Source: Tretioscincus oriximinensis (taxonomy: Eukaryota; Chordata; Lepidosauria; Squamata; Gymnophthalmidae). Taken from it: 64,000 nucleotides of DNA. Position numbers and translations under genes: made by a program. Position 1 is the first letter of the stretch; the number at the start of each line of letters is the position of its first letter. Shown here piece by piece: positions 35,235 through 46,977 of the stretch. The stretch is taken from positions 1,092,472-1,156,471 of the forward strand of contig JAJVDF010000297.1 of NCBI GenBank assembly GCA_022410635.1. Reading direction: 5' to 3'. Under the pieces are notes generated by a model that ran no database searches, was not told the origin of the DNA, and saw only the letters and a list, made by a program, of their open reading frames with translations.

Positions 35235-35578
35235 TGATATAGATTCAGTCCATAATCAACCAATTCCTGACCACCACCTTCACCTGATCTTCAAGCTTCA
35301 GCACAGAATCCAGGAGCACCCCAAACTTCCCATCTGTCTCTTATAGGGAAATTCAACCCCATCATGGACAGGAAGACTCCCAACTTGTCTGGATTCAGCT
35401 TCAATTTGTTGGCATCCAACCCATTTCTCCCTTCAGGCACCCATCAAACACTTCAGTTCACCTCTCCTGATTTACATGGGACAGAGAGACAGAACTGTGG
35501 TGCTGAACCTACAATTCTTGAACTTTATAGCCTTTCCAGGAAAATACCATGTTCAGTGGCATCAAAAGTCACAGTTTA
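35235..35578 (-). pseudogene. L2 reverse transcriptase fragment, antisense
   Basis: Read on the minus strand, codons for FDATEHGIFLERL (near 35529-35569) match the FDTIDHxILLxRL box that precedes the catalytic motif. ANKLKLNPDKLGVFL (near 35360-35415) matches the NKLKLNPDKTEVL box that follows it, and KFGVLLDSVLKLEDQVK (near 35285-35335) the LGVxLDSSLxMExQV box. The YADD segment that should lie between the first two is deleted. The order and spacing identify an L2-clade polymerase remnant. Adjacent to the L2 at 34545 but on the opposite strand, it is an independent insertion or an inversion. Confidence 0.78.
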
Positions 35579-36506
35579 GCACTATACTAGACATAGGATA
35601 TAAATAAACAGTTGCTTTTATTTATAAAAACAGGCTTTTAATTTTTCCACAAATATTGGCCCTCACCTTCTTAAGATCTGTTATTTGTGACATTTCTGTA
35701 TTTTCCACGTAACCATGTGATTTCACCATAGGATTCTATTAAAACAAATGGTCCCTTATTCAGGTTTTNCATGCAGCTTCCTCATATACATGGATGATTG
35801 CAATAAAATTTAAATACAAAGAAGTTCTTGTTCTCAGCGGATGTAGTCACTGCTGCTGGAGCAATTAATACTGATTTGGAGCTCACTAATAGGACTAAAG
35901 TGGGTAAACCTGAAATTATCCACTTTTAGTCCTGCTCATAATGATGGCATGTGAGACAGCAAGTACACACACACACACATACTTTTTTNAAAAAAAAAAT
36001 CTTACCTAGACAGAGGGGCTTTCATAAGAATTCATGATGGAAAGGTAGGTTTGGCAACAATGGATCATTTCTATGGATATATTAGAAATAGACTCATTCT
36101 GGAATTATGGCTGTACACATTGCTCTTTACAGTTCTTTATAGTTTATGCACAAAATAAGGGACAATATATTGTGTAAGATAGGAATNGCTGAAATTAGAA
36201 TATATATGTTTTGGATATGTTAGGAAGAAAGAATTTCAGTAACAATTTTATTTTAATGGGCATAATAGCATGAATTCAGTCAGTTGTACCAAGAAGTCAG
36301 TTTGCATAACAGATGTGCAACATTTTCATAAAATTCACATTTTTGCAAAGTGCATCCTAAGCACATAGCTTTTTCCAATATGGTGTTTTTTTTCTTTTTT
36401 CAAGTAAGTATAAATTGCAGATTTACAGAAGTCTCACATGGGTATTTGGGGTGTTTCTTCAATTTTCTATTCACATANGGATTGGAACAAAACCTTTACA
36501 AAGATC
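35579..36506. other. Unassigned sequence with small hairpin and AC repeat
   Basis: A hairpin GGACTAAAGTGGGTAA / TTATCCACTTTTAGTCC lies at 35888-35936 and resembles the arms of the foldback at 14602. A CA run lies at 35965-35979. Nothing else is recognised. Confidence 0.5.
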
Positions 36507-36588
36507 TATACTGCTCAAAACAATTAAGGGAACACTTTAACATTTGCTTTTATCTTAAAGTGCTCCCTTAATTGTTTTGAGCAGTATA
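36507..36588. mobile_element. 82-bp palindromic MITE, copy 1
   Basis: Two arms of 33 bp, starting TATACTGCTCAAAACAATTA on each strand, pair with one mismatch around a 16-nt loop (36540-36555). The same size and layout occur at 41844-41925. The arm resembles the ends of Tc1-like transposons (TATACTGCTCAAAAAAAT), and TA dinucleotides flank it, as expected for that superfamily. It has no coding capacity. Confidence 0.85.
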
Positions 36589-38050
<1,462 letters not shown>

Positions 38051-38054
38051 ATGA

Positions 38055-38345
38055 CAACCTGCATTGATGGAAGTCAATAGCCACAAACCAGTACAGGTGG
38101 TCCCAGTGATAATTGGCACACTGGGTGCTGTGCCAAAAGATCTCTGCTGGCATTTGAAAACAATAAACATTGAAAAAATCATGACCTGTCAGTTGCAAAA
38201 GGCCACCTTAATTGGATCTGTGTGCATCATACAAATATACATCACAAAGTCCTTGGGAAGTGTCCGACTTGTGATATTATTATACGAAATCCAGCATATT
38301 AATTTCATTTGTTGTGTATTGCTGGTTTTTATGGCAATAATACTC
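38055..38345 (+). pseudogene. Dong-R4-type LINE 3' end, ORF C-terminus
   Basis: An open frame from 38064 begins with VNSHKPVQVVPVIIGTLGAV and continues QLQKATLIGSVCIIQIYI. In the Dong-R4 family of site-specific LINEs, the end of the single ORF, after the restriction-like endonuclease, reads VQVVPVVIGALGAV and then LQKTALLGTARILRKVL, from memory. The match in order and spacing is good. The following untranslated part holds TTGTGATATTATTATACGAA and a GATGATGAT end. Nothing upstream of the last 60 or so codons remains. The frame remains open past the usual end only because the copy has decayed. Confidence 0.7.
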
Positions 38346-39894
38346 CTGATGATGATGATACCAGACATTGCAGAAGTTGTTTAGATTGATTCCTTACATC
38401 CCAAGCAAATCCCTCCAAGTGTTAAATCATTTCCAGCTGCATCCGTTCCTTGTTGTTCTTCATGCTTAACACCGTGTAAATTTCAAAAGTCTAATCTTGA
38501 AAGATTCTGGCTTTGTCACCAAATACAGACAAATAACTACCTTGTTGCAAAGTATTAGACAATAGTTATTAGCATCAGTTTATCACAATGCTGATTTTTC
38601 TGTGTCCAGAGTTGCTGCTATTTGATGACTGCACTGCCTTAACACATGCTTATCTTGGCAGGCTTTGTCAACAAGCCACAGTAGTTGCCTCTAGCATGCT
38701 AATGGAGTTCTTTATTTGCTGGCTTAAGGTTTTTTGCTTCTTATTATTTGGTTTGCCGTGCGCTTGCATCTGTGTGTCCGCCATTCTTATCATGGGAAGA
38801 GGATAACACCACAGAAGAATGTCACTTGTCATCTTTGTTGCTGGGTTTTATGTCTCAGCATAATGAGGTGCCATATTGTTACGATTTAATGAGAATGTCT
38901 ATGATTTTACATCTGTTCCTTTCAAATCTTCTGGGGAAATGGAGCCACCACAGAAGCCGATAGAATTATTATTCGTAGGAAAACATCATTCTTCTCAAAA
39001 GCCTTGCTGTAGTTCAACCCGAGCCATTCGGCCTGGAAATGTCTCGGCCTACAGATTTCCCAAATGTTAATCAGGCACTAAATATAGCTGCTCGTCCTTA
39101 TGAAAGGCTTTCCTGTGCTTTCCTGTGGCTTCTCGCCACTTTACATCAAAACAATCTATGTTTTATAATGGAGTTTTCTCCCCCACCCCAATATAATTTT
39201 ACCCACTAAATTATAGCAATATCATGAAGTCTGGAATGGATGTTTGCAGATCTGAACCTTATTCTGAGCTATAGTTTATTCAGGCATCAACTTATAAAGA
39301 GTTCACAGAAAAAAATTGTGGTGAAATCTACTAGATTTGCTTTTCATACACGTATAAAAAGATTTCTTACAAAGATGAACTTTGTACTTCACTGTGGTTG
39401 TCTCCATGTTCTCTGGAGTAGACATCTTTTTCGGTCGATTTAGAATATTTCTTCAGCCTGATCAATGGGATGCTTAGCTTTCAAACTGCTTTGCTATTTA
39501 AAGATGTTGAAGGTTTTTACATAAGCAACCACTGGAGACTTGCCAATATTTCAGAGTCTTCATTGTAAAAACTTTATTTAGGGGTCCATATGTTGTTGCT
39601 TAGCAGGAAGCTCTATTATATGCATTTCTTGGAGCGCCTACGGACTTCCTATAGATTTACAAAGCCTTCAAACTCATCAAATCTCCCATCCCCTGACGCA
39701 GTTTCTTTTTCTTCTGATCAGCTAGATTTCATGATTTTTTTTTCAAAACCCACCATTATTTGGAATTCCTACAAAAAACATTTTGTTTTAAAAGGCAGAG
39801 CAACAAATTAGCAGTATAGTGCACAATGCACACATTTCAAAGAAATCCCCATTGTAGTCTTTGTTCAGGAGGTCCATTATGAGGGACTTGTAGC
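38346..39894. other. Unassigned sequence, possibly unique
   Basis: No repeat or gene is recognised. The part from 38560 to 39230 is low in simple sequence with several CpG-containing words and could be conserved noncoding DNA; this is an impression only. Open frames at 38588-39070 lack motifs. Confidence 0.4.
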
Positions 39895-40395
39895 ACTTGG
39901 GCTGTTTCTCACAGCTTTGACCACTGTGTGGCCTGCAGTATGGCCTTACACACAGTTCTCCCGTAATCCATGGGGGAGCGCTATTGTGATGCATTGTTTG
40001 CAAAACCACACATCACCAAAATGGAGTGCCATTTTTTCCAGTTCAGACTAATTGTGCTTTGGCTACTGTTTACCCGTAGCAGAAGAGCCTCTTTGTGAGC
40101 GCTGCCACTGTCTCCATTTTGTTCTAACCTCTGAGAAGGTGACAATGGTGTTTAAAGGGTTTTTTTGGGTATTAATTTTTTGTCATTATGGATTTGTGCA
40201 AAACTCAGGCACATAAAAAAAACGCGGAGTGGAGTGTGAGAAAAGGATACTCTAAAAACAGATTACCCAACTAATGTGACCATTAACTCCAGAAGCCAGT
40301 ATGAATCTTGTGTAGAAGATGAAATGGAGCTGAAACGGAGCTGGAAACGGAGAAAAACAGTGGAGGGAATTGAAATCACAGCTCTCAAAACCACT
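39895..40395 (+). repeat. Dispersed repeat family E, copy 2
   Basis: It aligns with 1705-2295 in the same orientation. It keeps the left end GGGCTGTTTCTCACAG at 39899 that copy 1 has lost, and lacks copy 1's right end. Shared blocks include CCATTTTGTTCTAACCT, TGCAAAACTCAGGCACA, AAACAGATTACCCAACTAA and GTGGAGGGAATTGAAAT. There is no conserved frame. Confidence 0.6.
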
Positions 40396-40478
40396 TATTT
40401 TGCCCCTTATTTTAGAAAGGTAGACGGTATTCGTTTTTAATAGACACATCTTTTTCTTCAGATACATAAGAAAGCTGA

Positions 40479-40491
40479 TAATAATAATAAT

Positions 40492-40529
<38 letters not shown>

Positions 40530-40670
40530 ACAACAACAACAACAACAAGGAGAGGGAGAAGGAGAAGGGGAGAAGGAGGAGGAAGTAGAAGTAGAAGTAG
40601 ACGAAGAAGAAGAAGAAGAAGAAGAAGAAGANNNNNNNNNNGAAGAAGAAGAAGAAGAAGAAGAAGAAGA
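40479..40670. repeat. Compound microsatellite with assembly gap
   Basis: ATA, then ACA, then GGAGAA, then GAA repeats run without a break except for ten N bases at 40632-40641. The real length is unknown because the gap sits inside the GAA array. Open frames through it are artefacts. Confidence 0.95.
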
Positions 40671-41843
40671 TGCATCAAAATAGGCCACCTGAGCTGGTCA
40701 CTTAATTTGTTTAATGAAAGATCAACTGGTTGGGGACAGGAACATGTAATCACAGCAAGCCAAGGCAGCCCAAAGTACAATTTGCCCTGTTCCTGGACCT
40801 TGTGGAGAGTGCCACACAACACCTAGGTGGATGCAGTCTTGCTTTAAGATTGAATTATGGTTAATAGTTCTGGGCAGGAGGGAGAAAAGGAACAGTGTGA
40901 TTCCATTTTTGTACTCTGCTTATTTTAATCTAATATAAATCAGTCAGAATGAGCCATGGTTTAAATTAAAAGAACTGAACTCCTTCCACTGGGAAGCAAT
41001 TAATTTAAATGCTCTCACACAAACCAAAAAAATCTAACCATCACCCCCAGCACTTGGAAAGCACAATGAGCAGGAACTGAGATCAAGAGGTCATATTATT
41101 CCTGCTACAATATGATCTATTCATTTTCTAATGAAATAATGCTGGTTATTTTTTTAAAATTTTGCAACTGGCAGTACAAAAGAATATATCCTTTCTTTTT
41201 GGCATGAGTTTCTTCTCTATTTTATTATGCTGCAGATGTTCTTTTTTAAAAATGGATGTGTAAGCAGTGCAGAAACAACCTTGATCTTCAACATTCAAGC
41301 TTCTCCAAATGAAATTCAAAGAAAGCACCAAGGAATGAACCAGATGAGTTCAACTGAACTCTTAACACACAGTGTGCGACCTAGATGGTTGGAGGGAGAA
41401 AAGCCATTTCATTGGCTAATTGTTCTAGACCAGAAATGGCACCCGATCAGACATAACCACCAGAAGTGTGGAAATTTTGATCCAACATTTAACTGGGCTG
41501 GGCTGAAAGCATTCTTAGTAGTTTGCGTCCTATGCCACTTTCACTCTACATGGGAGCAGAAGAGATGACAGAGGTCTCACATTGTGTATTAAGAGGTAGA
41601 ATGGAAAAACCTAGAGGGTAGCTAACAGGCAGATGGGAATATTTGCCCGTAGGAATACTCATAGAATACTATCTTTTAATTATGTGGATATGGCTTTAGT
41701 CTTGCCTTCCGTCTAGAAAATGTGATCACCATACTGATAGAGTCACTTCATACATCTTTCACTATGAATTAACTGTGCATGATAATTATAAGTATGTGTG
41801 TCAAATGTTCATTATTTCTTATCAGTTCTGCATATTTTGCAAA
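40671..41843. other. Unassigned sequence
   Basis: No gene or repeat family is recognised. The open frame at 41227-41568 (113 codons) shows no motif. Confidence 0.45.
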
Positions 41844-41925
41844 TATACTGTTCAAAACAATTAAGGGAGCACTTTAATATAACAGTGTATGTTAAAGTGT
41901 TCCCTTAATTGTTTTGAGCAGTATA
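41844..41925. mobile_element. 82-bp palindromic MITE, copy 2
   Basis: The layout is identical to 36507-36588: 33-bp arms (left TATACTGTTCAAAACAATTA, right end GTTTTGAGCAGTATA) around a 16-nt loop (41877-41892) of different sequence. The arms differ by a few substitutions from copy 1. Confidence 0.85.
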
Positions 41926-42005
41926 TTTTCTCCAGACTGAAAAAAATGTTCCTTCTATAAATGTGCCCTTTTTTCTATGCAGTTATCAATATTGTGGATT
42001 GAATG

Positions 42006-42974
42006 AGGGTGCGTTCACATGACTATTTTATGCCTCAATTTGCACCATTTTGAAGATCACATCACACGTGTTAAGCGTATGAGTAAAACTTCTGCAATAA
42101 AGGCCATTTATTCCACAATAAACTATTGCTCGGATAATCAGAAATAATTGCGGAGAACGTCCGAAACCTCGCAGCCGACCTCCGTCACCTCGTAGCCAAT
42201 TCCCTTCCTCTGCTGTGTGACCATTATTAGTGCGAGAGACAGGAGGGGAGAGATGACAGGAGGAAGCGCCACCTCCTTTGGCAGGGAAATCTGCCCGCCT
42301 TTTCCTAAGCCCAGGCTGCCCTTCGCCTCCTTTTGGGGGCTGCTGCCCGAAGATCTGCTCTGCAAAAGGAAAAGGAACAAAGCCTCCTCCTCCCCTCAGC
42401 CGATCTATTTGACAGCAGGCAGAGCCAATCTGCAGGGAATTCTGCTGAAGGAGGGGAGGCGGCTGCGTTCTGCTGGCCCCATCCATACAGAGCCTCGGTC
42501 TGGGTAACGTTTTGGGACAGAGCTTGGCCACCCACATGCCAAAATGTCCCAAAACGCCCCAAAACATTACCCAGATCAAGACTCTGTATGGATGGGGCCA
42601 GCAGAATGCAGCTGTCTCCCCTCCTTCAGCTGAATTCCGTGCAAATCGGCACTGCCTGCTATCAAATAGATCGGCTGAGGGGAAGAGGAGGTTTTGTTCT
42701 TCTTCCTTTTGCAAAGCCGATCTCCAGGCAGAAGCCCCACAAAAGCAGGCAGAGGGCAGCCTGGACTTAGGAAAAGGCTTCTCATGACACGCAGCCGGCT
42801 GATCGGCTCTGTTGGGCTGGCTGGCTGCGTATTACGAGAATTCATGTCTACATGTGAACCGACACCCCACTGTATATTCCGGAATATAGCTTTGTGGTGT
42901 GAATGGATAGGCATTTGCTATATTCCGGAATATAAATTTATAGCGTTTTTTCGGTCGTCATGTGAACAAGCCCT
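42006..42974. mobile_element. Large GC-rich foldback element, about 969 bp
   Basis: The ends AGGGTGCGTTCACATGAC and (reverse complement of the right end) AGGGCTTGTTCACATGAC form terminal inverted repeats. Inside, two arms of about 240 bp (roughly 42298-42535 and 42540-42782) are inverted copies of each other, meeting at AACGTTTTGGGAC / TGTCCCAAAACG. The right flank of the element holds the 16-bp palindrome TATATTCCGGAATATA twice (42873-42888 and 42919-42934). Long open frames on both strands (for example 42028-42714 minus) run through the arms; they mirror each other and lack motifs. A non-autonomous DNA transposon is likely, hAT-like by its end sequence, but no target duplication is clear. 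Confidence 0.7.
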
Positions 42975-43729
42975 AAGTAGGGTATCACACTCTCAGGGGA
43001 AAGTTAGAAAGAATTTCCTCACAGCATAACAGATGCTTCAATTTTCCAGCTTTTTGCTGTTGTTTTAGTTACAGCTTTGTGCAGAAACACACTTCTCAGC
43101 TTCTATAAGCTCAACAGTTCAGTTCTTAGCACTGATTTTTGCAATGCTCAGTGTTCAGGTTTTTTTAGGACTGTACTTAAGGATTTCGGTAGTAGCAAAA
43201 CGGTCCTGCTGTCAGCATTGCTTTGGGGTTTTGTCACCAATATGGACTTCCTTGCAGGATTCCTTTGGTAATTTCACTGGTAAATGCTTTGGGGGAAAAG
43301 TACAACTTCAGCATCATTATATTAATGTTCAATGCTAGTCTCAGGGCTGTTCTCCTTGCAAGGATGTCATCTGTAGCTGCCTGTCAGGCATTTGAAGACC
43401 CTGGACAGAGTCCCTGATGCCTGTGACTACGTAAGTGTAACCAAGAATTAGAACACAGCCAGCGCTGAGCTACAAGTAGAATAACGAACTGTGGTGTCAA
43501 AACCTGTGTGTATTTTAAAACGTACAGTGTTAGTTTTCACAAGTAGAAATGAAGCAAAGTGCTATTCCACAAAAATATTTTACTGAAAAACAGAACAGTT
43601 TTAAAATGCACGTGACTACAGTTTTAAAAAATGGTTCTTAGTCTATGGCTCTGGCAATTCATCATTTAAATATTTATATTAAAGTTTTAATATTTACATA
43701 AATACTAGCCTTTCATGAATTTGAATTCA
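42975..43729. other. Unassigned sequence
   Basis: No gene or repeat family is recognised. Overlapping short frames at 43077-43417 lack motifs. Confidence 0.45.
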
Positions 43730-44089
43730 GATTTATTTACTTATTTGTTTATCTGTTTGTTTATTTACACTGCAATCCCACCCTTTACCCAAAGGTCCCA
43801 TAGTCAGAGCAAAGAAGAGCATTTTTGAATTTATGCAGTGATGATATTACACTAGGAGGAAATTAGTCCNTATTTTGTGGAGCAGCACTGTGAAGTTTCT
43901 CCCTGGATTCCCACCCTTTGCAGATGAGAGTGGNCTCAGTGGCAATACAACAAGGAGAGGCTCCTCTGCAGATTAACATGGGAGAAAGTGTTCCTTTAGA
44001 TATTGGAAACGCAAATAATTTGGGGCCTTATGGATGGGGCTGCAAAGGTAAACAATAACAAACCCTGCCAGCTTCCTGTTTCTCAATAG

Positions 44090-44255
44090 TTATTAGGATG
44101 GAAAAAACAGGCAGTATTCCTGAAATATAGTTTGCAGGGAGTAAAAAACAAGTGAGGGTTTCCTTTCTGCTGTTTGAGGGTGCCAATGTGTGAAGCAGAA
44201 TGCTGGACTAGATGGGCTACATCCTGATTCAGCTTGGCTACTGNTATGTTCTTAT
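44090..44255 (+). mobile_element. CR1-like LINE 3' end (family CR1-a), copy 4
   Basis: CAGGCAGTATTCCTGAAATA, GTGTGAAGCAGAATGCTGGA, CTAGATGGGCTACATCCTGA and the tail TATGTTCTTATG match the other family members. It lies inside the split L2. Confidence 0.7.
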
Positions 44256-44632
44256 GTACTTCTTGAAAGAATTTCTGTTTCCAAGTTTATGGTTTTTAGT
44301 TGTATTTCTGCCTGCTTTTCTATGCTGCTTTTTCACAAGAACAATTGTTTATTACAAAAGCTTGAATGTCCTGCAGGTTCAGGAAGGTGTCAATAGAAAC
44401 AGCAGCAGCCCAAATGTGAAAAAGTGAATCAGAACTGTTGTGCTGGCAGCAAGCCTGCTGGGAAGTCTCTTCCACCCAGCTTGCGAGAGGCCCTGCCCTA
44501 CAGACTACAGTTCCNTATGGACTAATGCACCTCTAGTCCTAGGAGGCAGGAAACCCCTTCAGCCAATCAGCACCCAGTNCCCATCCCCCCACAGAAACAT
44601 GTTTTCTGCTTACAGGAAGTTGGATGGGAGAT
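44256..44632. other. Remainder of the DNA that splits the L2
   Basis: Unassigned. It contains a CAGACTACAGTTCC word near 44500 similar to family C cores, and N bases at 44515 and 44579. Its origin is unknown. Confidence 0.4.
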
Positions 44633-44959
44633 CCCTTTATAAGCTAACGTTGATATTTTGGATTGGACTTGGTAATTGTCAGTCTGTGTAGCTCTTTCAA
44701 GGCTGGTTTGATGCGTGTCCAGGCAATTGTTCTGGTCTACCCTTTTTTTTAAAGTAGTCAAAATCATGCAACTGACAAAAAGCATACTAAAGTTTGAGTG
44801 GATCAGAAGACTCAGCAGTCAGATTGAGAAAAGAGATGTCTTTAGTAAGTGCCTGAAAGCTTTAACAGTGGTAGCCTTATAAATATNAGAAACTGTCCGA
44901 AGCTATCCATGAAGCTATCCACCTAAGCTAGCCAGGGAATCGAAGGCTACAGATAGATA

Positions 44960-45300
44960 GGGTCNATAACATATTTGCAAGTCAAATTTGTGTGGTATTT
45001 GCCTCATCAGGTTGTTATATAAACCAACAGATTTCAGGTTGAAGAGCTGATTATCTNGATCATTGGTTTGATAATTGACAGCAAACTATCCAATAGCATT
45101 TGAGAGGAGGGACAAGTCTGCTTTCTCTTGGCAACCAGCAAACAAAATGACTACCAGGAGAGTATGCCACAAGCACCGAAAATCTCCCTTGTCANGAACT
45201 GACAGAATGACAGAGCTCAGAATATACTGTAAAGGGATGAACAAGGCACATTAAATCCAGTACGATAAATTATCAGGAAATTCTGGAATAAGCAGGTGTC
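44960..45300 (+). repeat. Dispersed repeat family D, copy 1
   Basis: TTTGCAAGTCAAATTTG, ATTGACAGCAAACTATCCAA, TAG, GCACCGAAAATC, CAGAATATACTG, AAAGGGATGAAC and GGAATAAGCAGGTGTC correspond in order to blocks at 56346-57080. The family cannot be named and has no conserved frame. N bases at 44965, 45058 and 45195. Confidence 0.55.
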
Positions 45301-46358
45301 ATAACTGCTAGAAGTATCAGTTAAGTAATTAAGTCAATAAATAATCAGAGCAATAATATGATTCCACCCATCAGTGTATATATCCTGGATATTCCACTGG
45401 GGAAAAAACATACAGACCACCAAATGCAAAACCAGATCTTCCACACCTTTGAACTCAACNGGGTTCCCTTTCACTTGTGCTGCACAAAGCTGTTCTTTCT
45501 CAATAAGCTATTTGAAGCCTTCTTCCAAACAGAGAGAAAAAAAAATCCTTTTGAAATACTCTTTCCTNGAGCAAGCTCATTGGGAGTTTAATATTTGCCC
45601 CTAACAACGGGTTCACTTGGCTAAGCATGGCTGAGCATCAATATATAAATTGGGTGTTCTCTTTGAGAGATGTTGTATTTCGACAATGTGAGTGCAGGGG
45701 ACCACATGCTGGCACTCTTCACAAAAGTCACTTGTTATTTAAATCAGAACCCCAGAGCTGCTTCTGCACTTCTCCCCTACTTCAATTGTCCCTGACAGGA
45801 CGTTTACTCATTTACATAATGTTAATTGGAATTACATGTGCACATCAAGAAGTGAATATATTTCCAGATGTGATATTTGAAAGCTATGCATTAAAGCAGC
45901 TTTACATTCAAATAAAGACATTTCTCATCAACAGATATTGCTAAAGCTGTGGAGATTATTATTTTTTCATCCCTTTCCCCTCCCCTTTGCCGACTGCTGA
46001 TCTCTTTAACCACCAAGAGCCTAGGCTTCCTTTCAGCAACATCCCATAATACTAATTTTAAAAGCGAGCTATACAACCCTGCCTTGCCCAGTAAATAGTA
46101 AATCTGGCATGATGCAATATTTGTATTGGTGAGAAGCAATTATATCTCTTTATATAATAACATTTTCCATCCAAGATAAAATTTGGAAAGGGAAGGTATA
46201 GATTTGGTTAATATTTTGAGGGTTGGAGGGGAGGGAGGGGCAGTGCTGGGAATCATATGAGAATCTCATACATTTTAATAAAATTGTCCATTCTCACAAG
46301 AAGCACAAATTCTCATATAGAAACCATACGTGAAGATCACTGGGGCTGGAGCGACATT
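45301..46358. other. Unassigned sequence, possibly unique
   Basis: No gene or repeat family is recognised. 45790-46160 has little simple sequence and could be conserved noncoding DNA, untested. Two N bases (45460, 45568). Confidence 0.4.
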
Positions 46359-46359
46359 C

Positions 46360-46418
46360 TGATGTCACCTCCGGCCCCTGCTTCCAGAAAGAGTGCCCCA
46401 GCGCCGGAAGTGACATCA
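46360..46418. repeat. Inverted repeat with ETS- and CRE-like words
   Basis: TGATGTCACCTCCGGC (46360-46375) pairs with GCCGGAAGTGACATCA (46403-46418) with one mismatch in 16. Each arm carries CCGGAAGTGAC-type (ETS) and TGACATCA-type (CRE) words. It may be part of an unrecognised repeat. Confidence 0.6.
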
Positions 46419-46648
46419 CAAAAATTTCATGTGCAAGCAGAAAACCTGAGAATTTGCCTGAGAATCATGGCTGAAGAATCATGAAGTTGAGACATCCCAG
46501 TAATTTGGGTGGAGAGTGCCTAAATAAGGTAAATGTAATTCAGTCCTTACAGTCTTACCAATAGAGCAATATTTTGCTTTCCATGTAATAACACATCATG
46601 ACCAGATTTTCTGAGGCCAAAACTGGAACAATTAATATTNATGCTAAT

Positions 46649-46672
46649 TTTGCATATTCATGAATATGCAAA
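46649..46672. promoter_or_regulatory. Perfect 24-bp palindrome with octamer-like halves
   Basis: The half TTTGCATATTCA is followed directly by its exact complement. The TTTGCATA / TATGCAAA halves resemble octamer (POU factor) sites. Binding is inference only. Confidence 0.35.
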
Positions 46673-46894
46673 CCACGCGCCAACATACAAACCTCTTTGA
46701 AATCCCCATCCGAGAAATCCGTGAAACACACAAGAATTTTTGAAGTGTGTGAGAAATTTCCATTTTTAAAAAAAAAAAAAAATTAGTGAGGGGAGGGTGC
46801 CTTCAGGAGCTGGCCCCAGTTGCCAGAGCCTCCTAGTGGTGGTGCAGTGACTATTTTGTTTTCTTTTTAAAAAAAATTCTCACCAAAAAATGGG

Positions 46895-46977
46895 GAAATC
46901 TCCCCTCACCCCAGAAGGCAGGGTAGACACTCCCAAACTGGGGTTTCCCTCCCCAAAGGAGTCATCTGGTCAGCCTA
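46895..46977. mobile_element. hAT-like foldback MITE (family F), right half only
   Basis: AAACTGGGGTTTCCC, CCCCAAAGGAG and the end GTCATCTGGTCAGCCTA match the right arms of the elements at 48379 and 48784. No left end is found upstream. Confidence 0.6.

Larger units (their letters stand above)
43730..44725 (-). mobile_element. L2 3' end, antisense, split by younger DNA
   Basis: The tail (TTTATTTACTTATTTG at 43733, CCACCCTTTACCCAAAGGTC at 43779) and the coding remnant GTGTTCCTTTAGATATTGG (equivalent of YLKEH) run to about 44045. The next part of the same L2 (GGATTGGACTTGG ... GTGTAGCTCTTTCAAGGCTG) resumes at about 44633-44722, as judged from the uninterrupted copy at 3891-4475. About 590 bases between are inserted, including a CR1-a copy. 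N bases occur at 43870 and 43934. Confidence 0.65.

Noticed and set aside
40412..40822. Leu/Ser/Cys-rich open frames on the minus strand
   Set aside because: They are products of the compound microsatellite, with unknown bases inside.
41227..41568. Possible exon of 113 codons
   Set aside because: No recognisable domain, and no convincing pattern of splice sites or neighbouring exons.
42028..42714. Open frame of 228 codons on the minus strand as a gene
   Set aside because: It runs through the inverted arms of the foldback element, is mirrored by a plus-strand frame, and has no recognisable motif.
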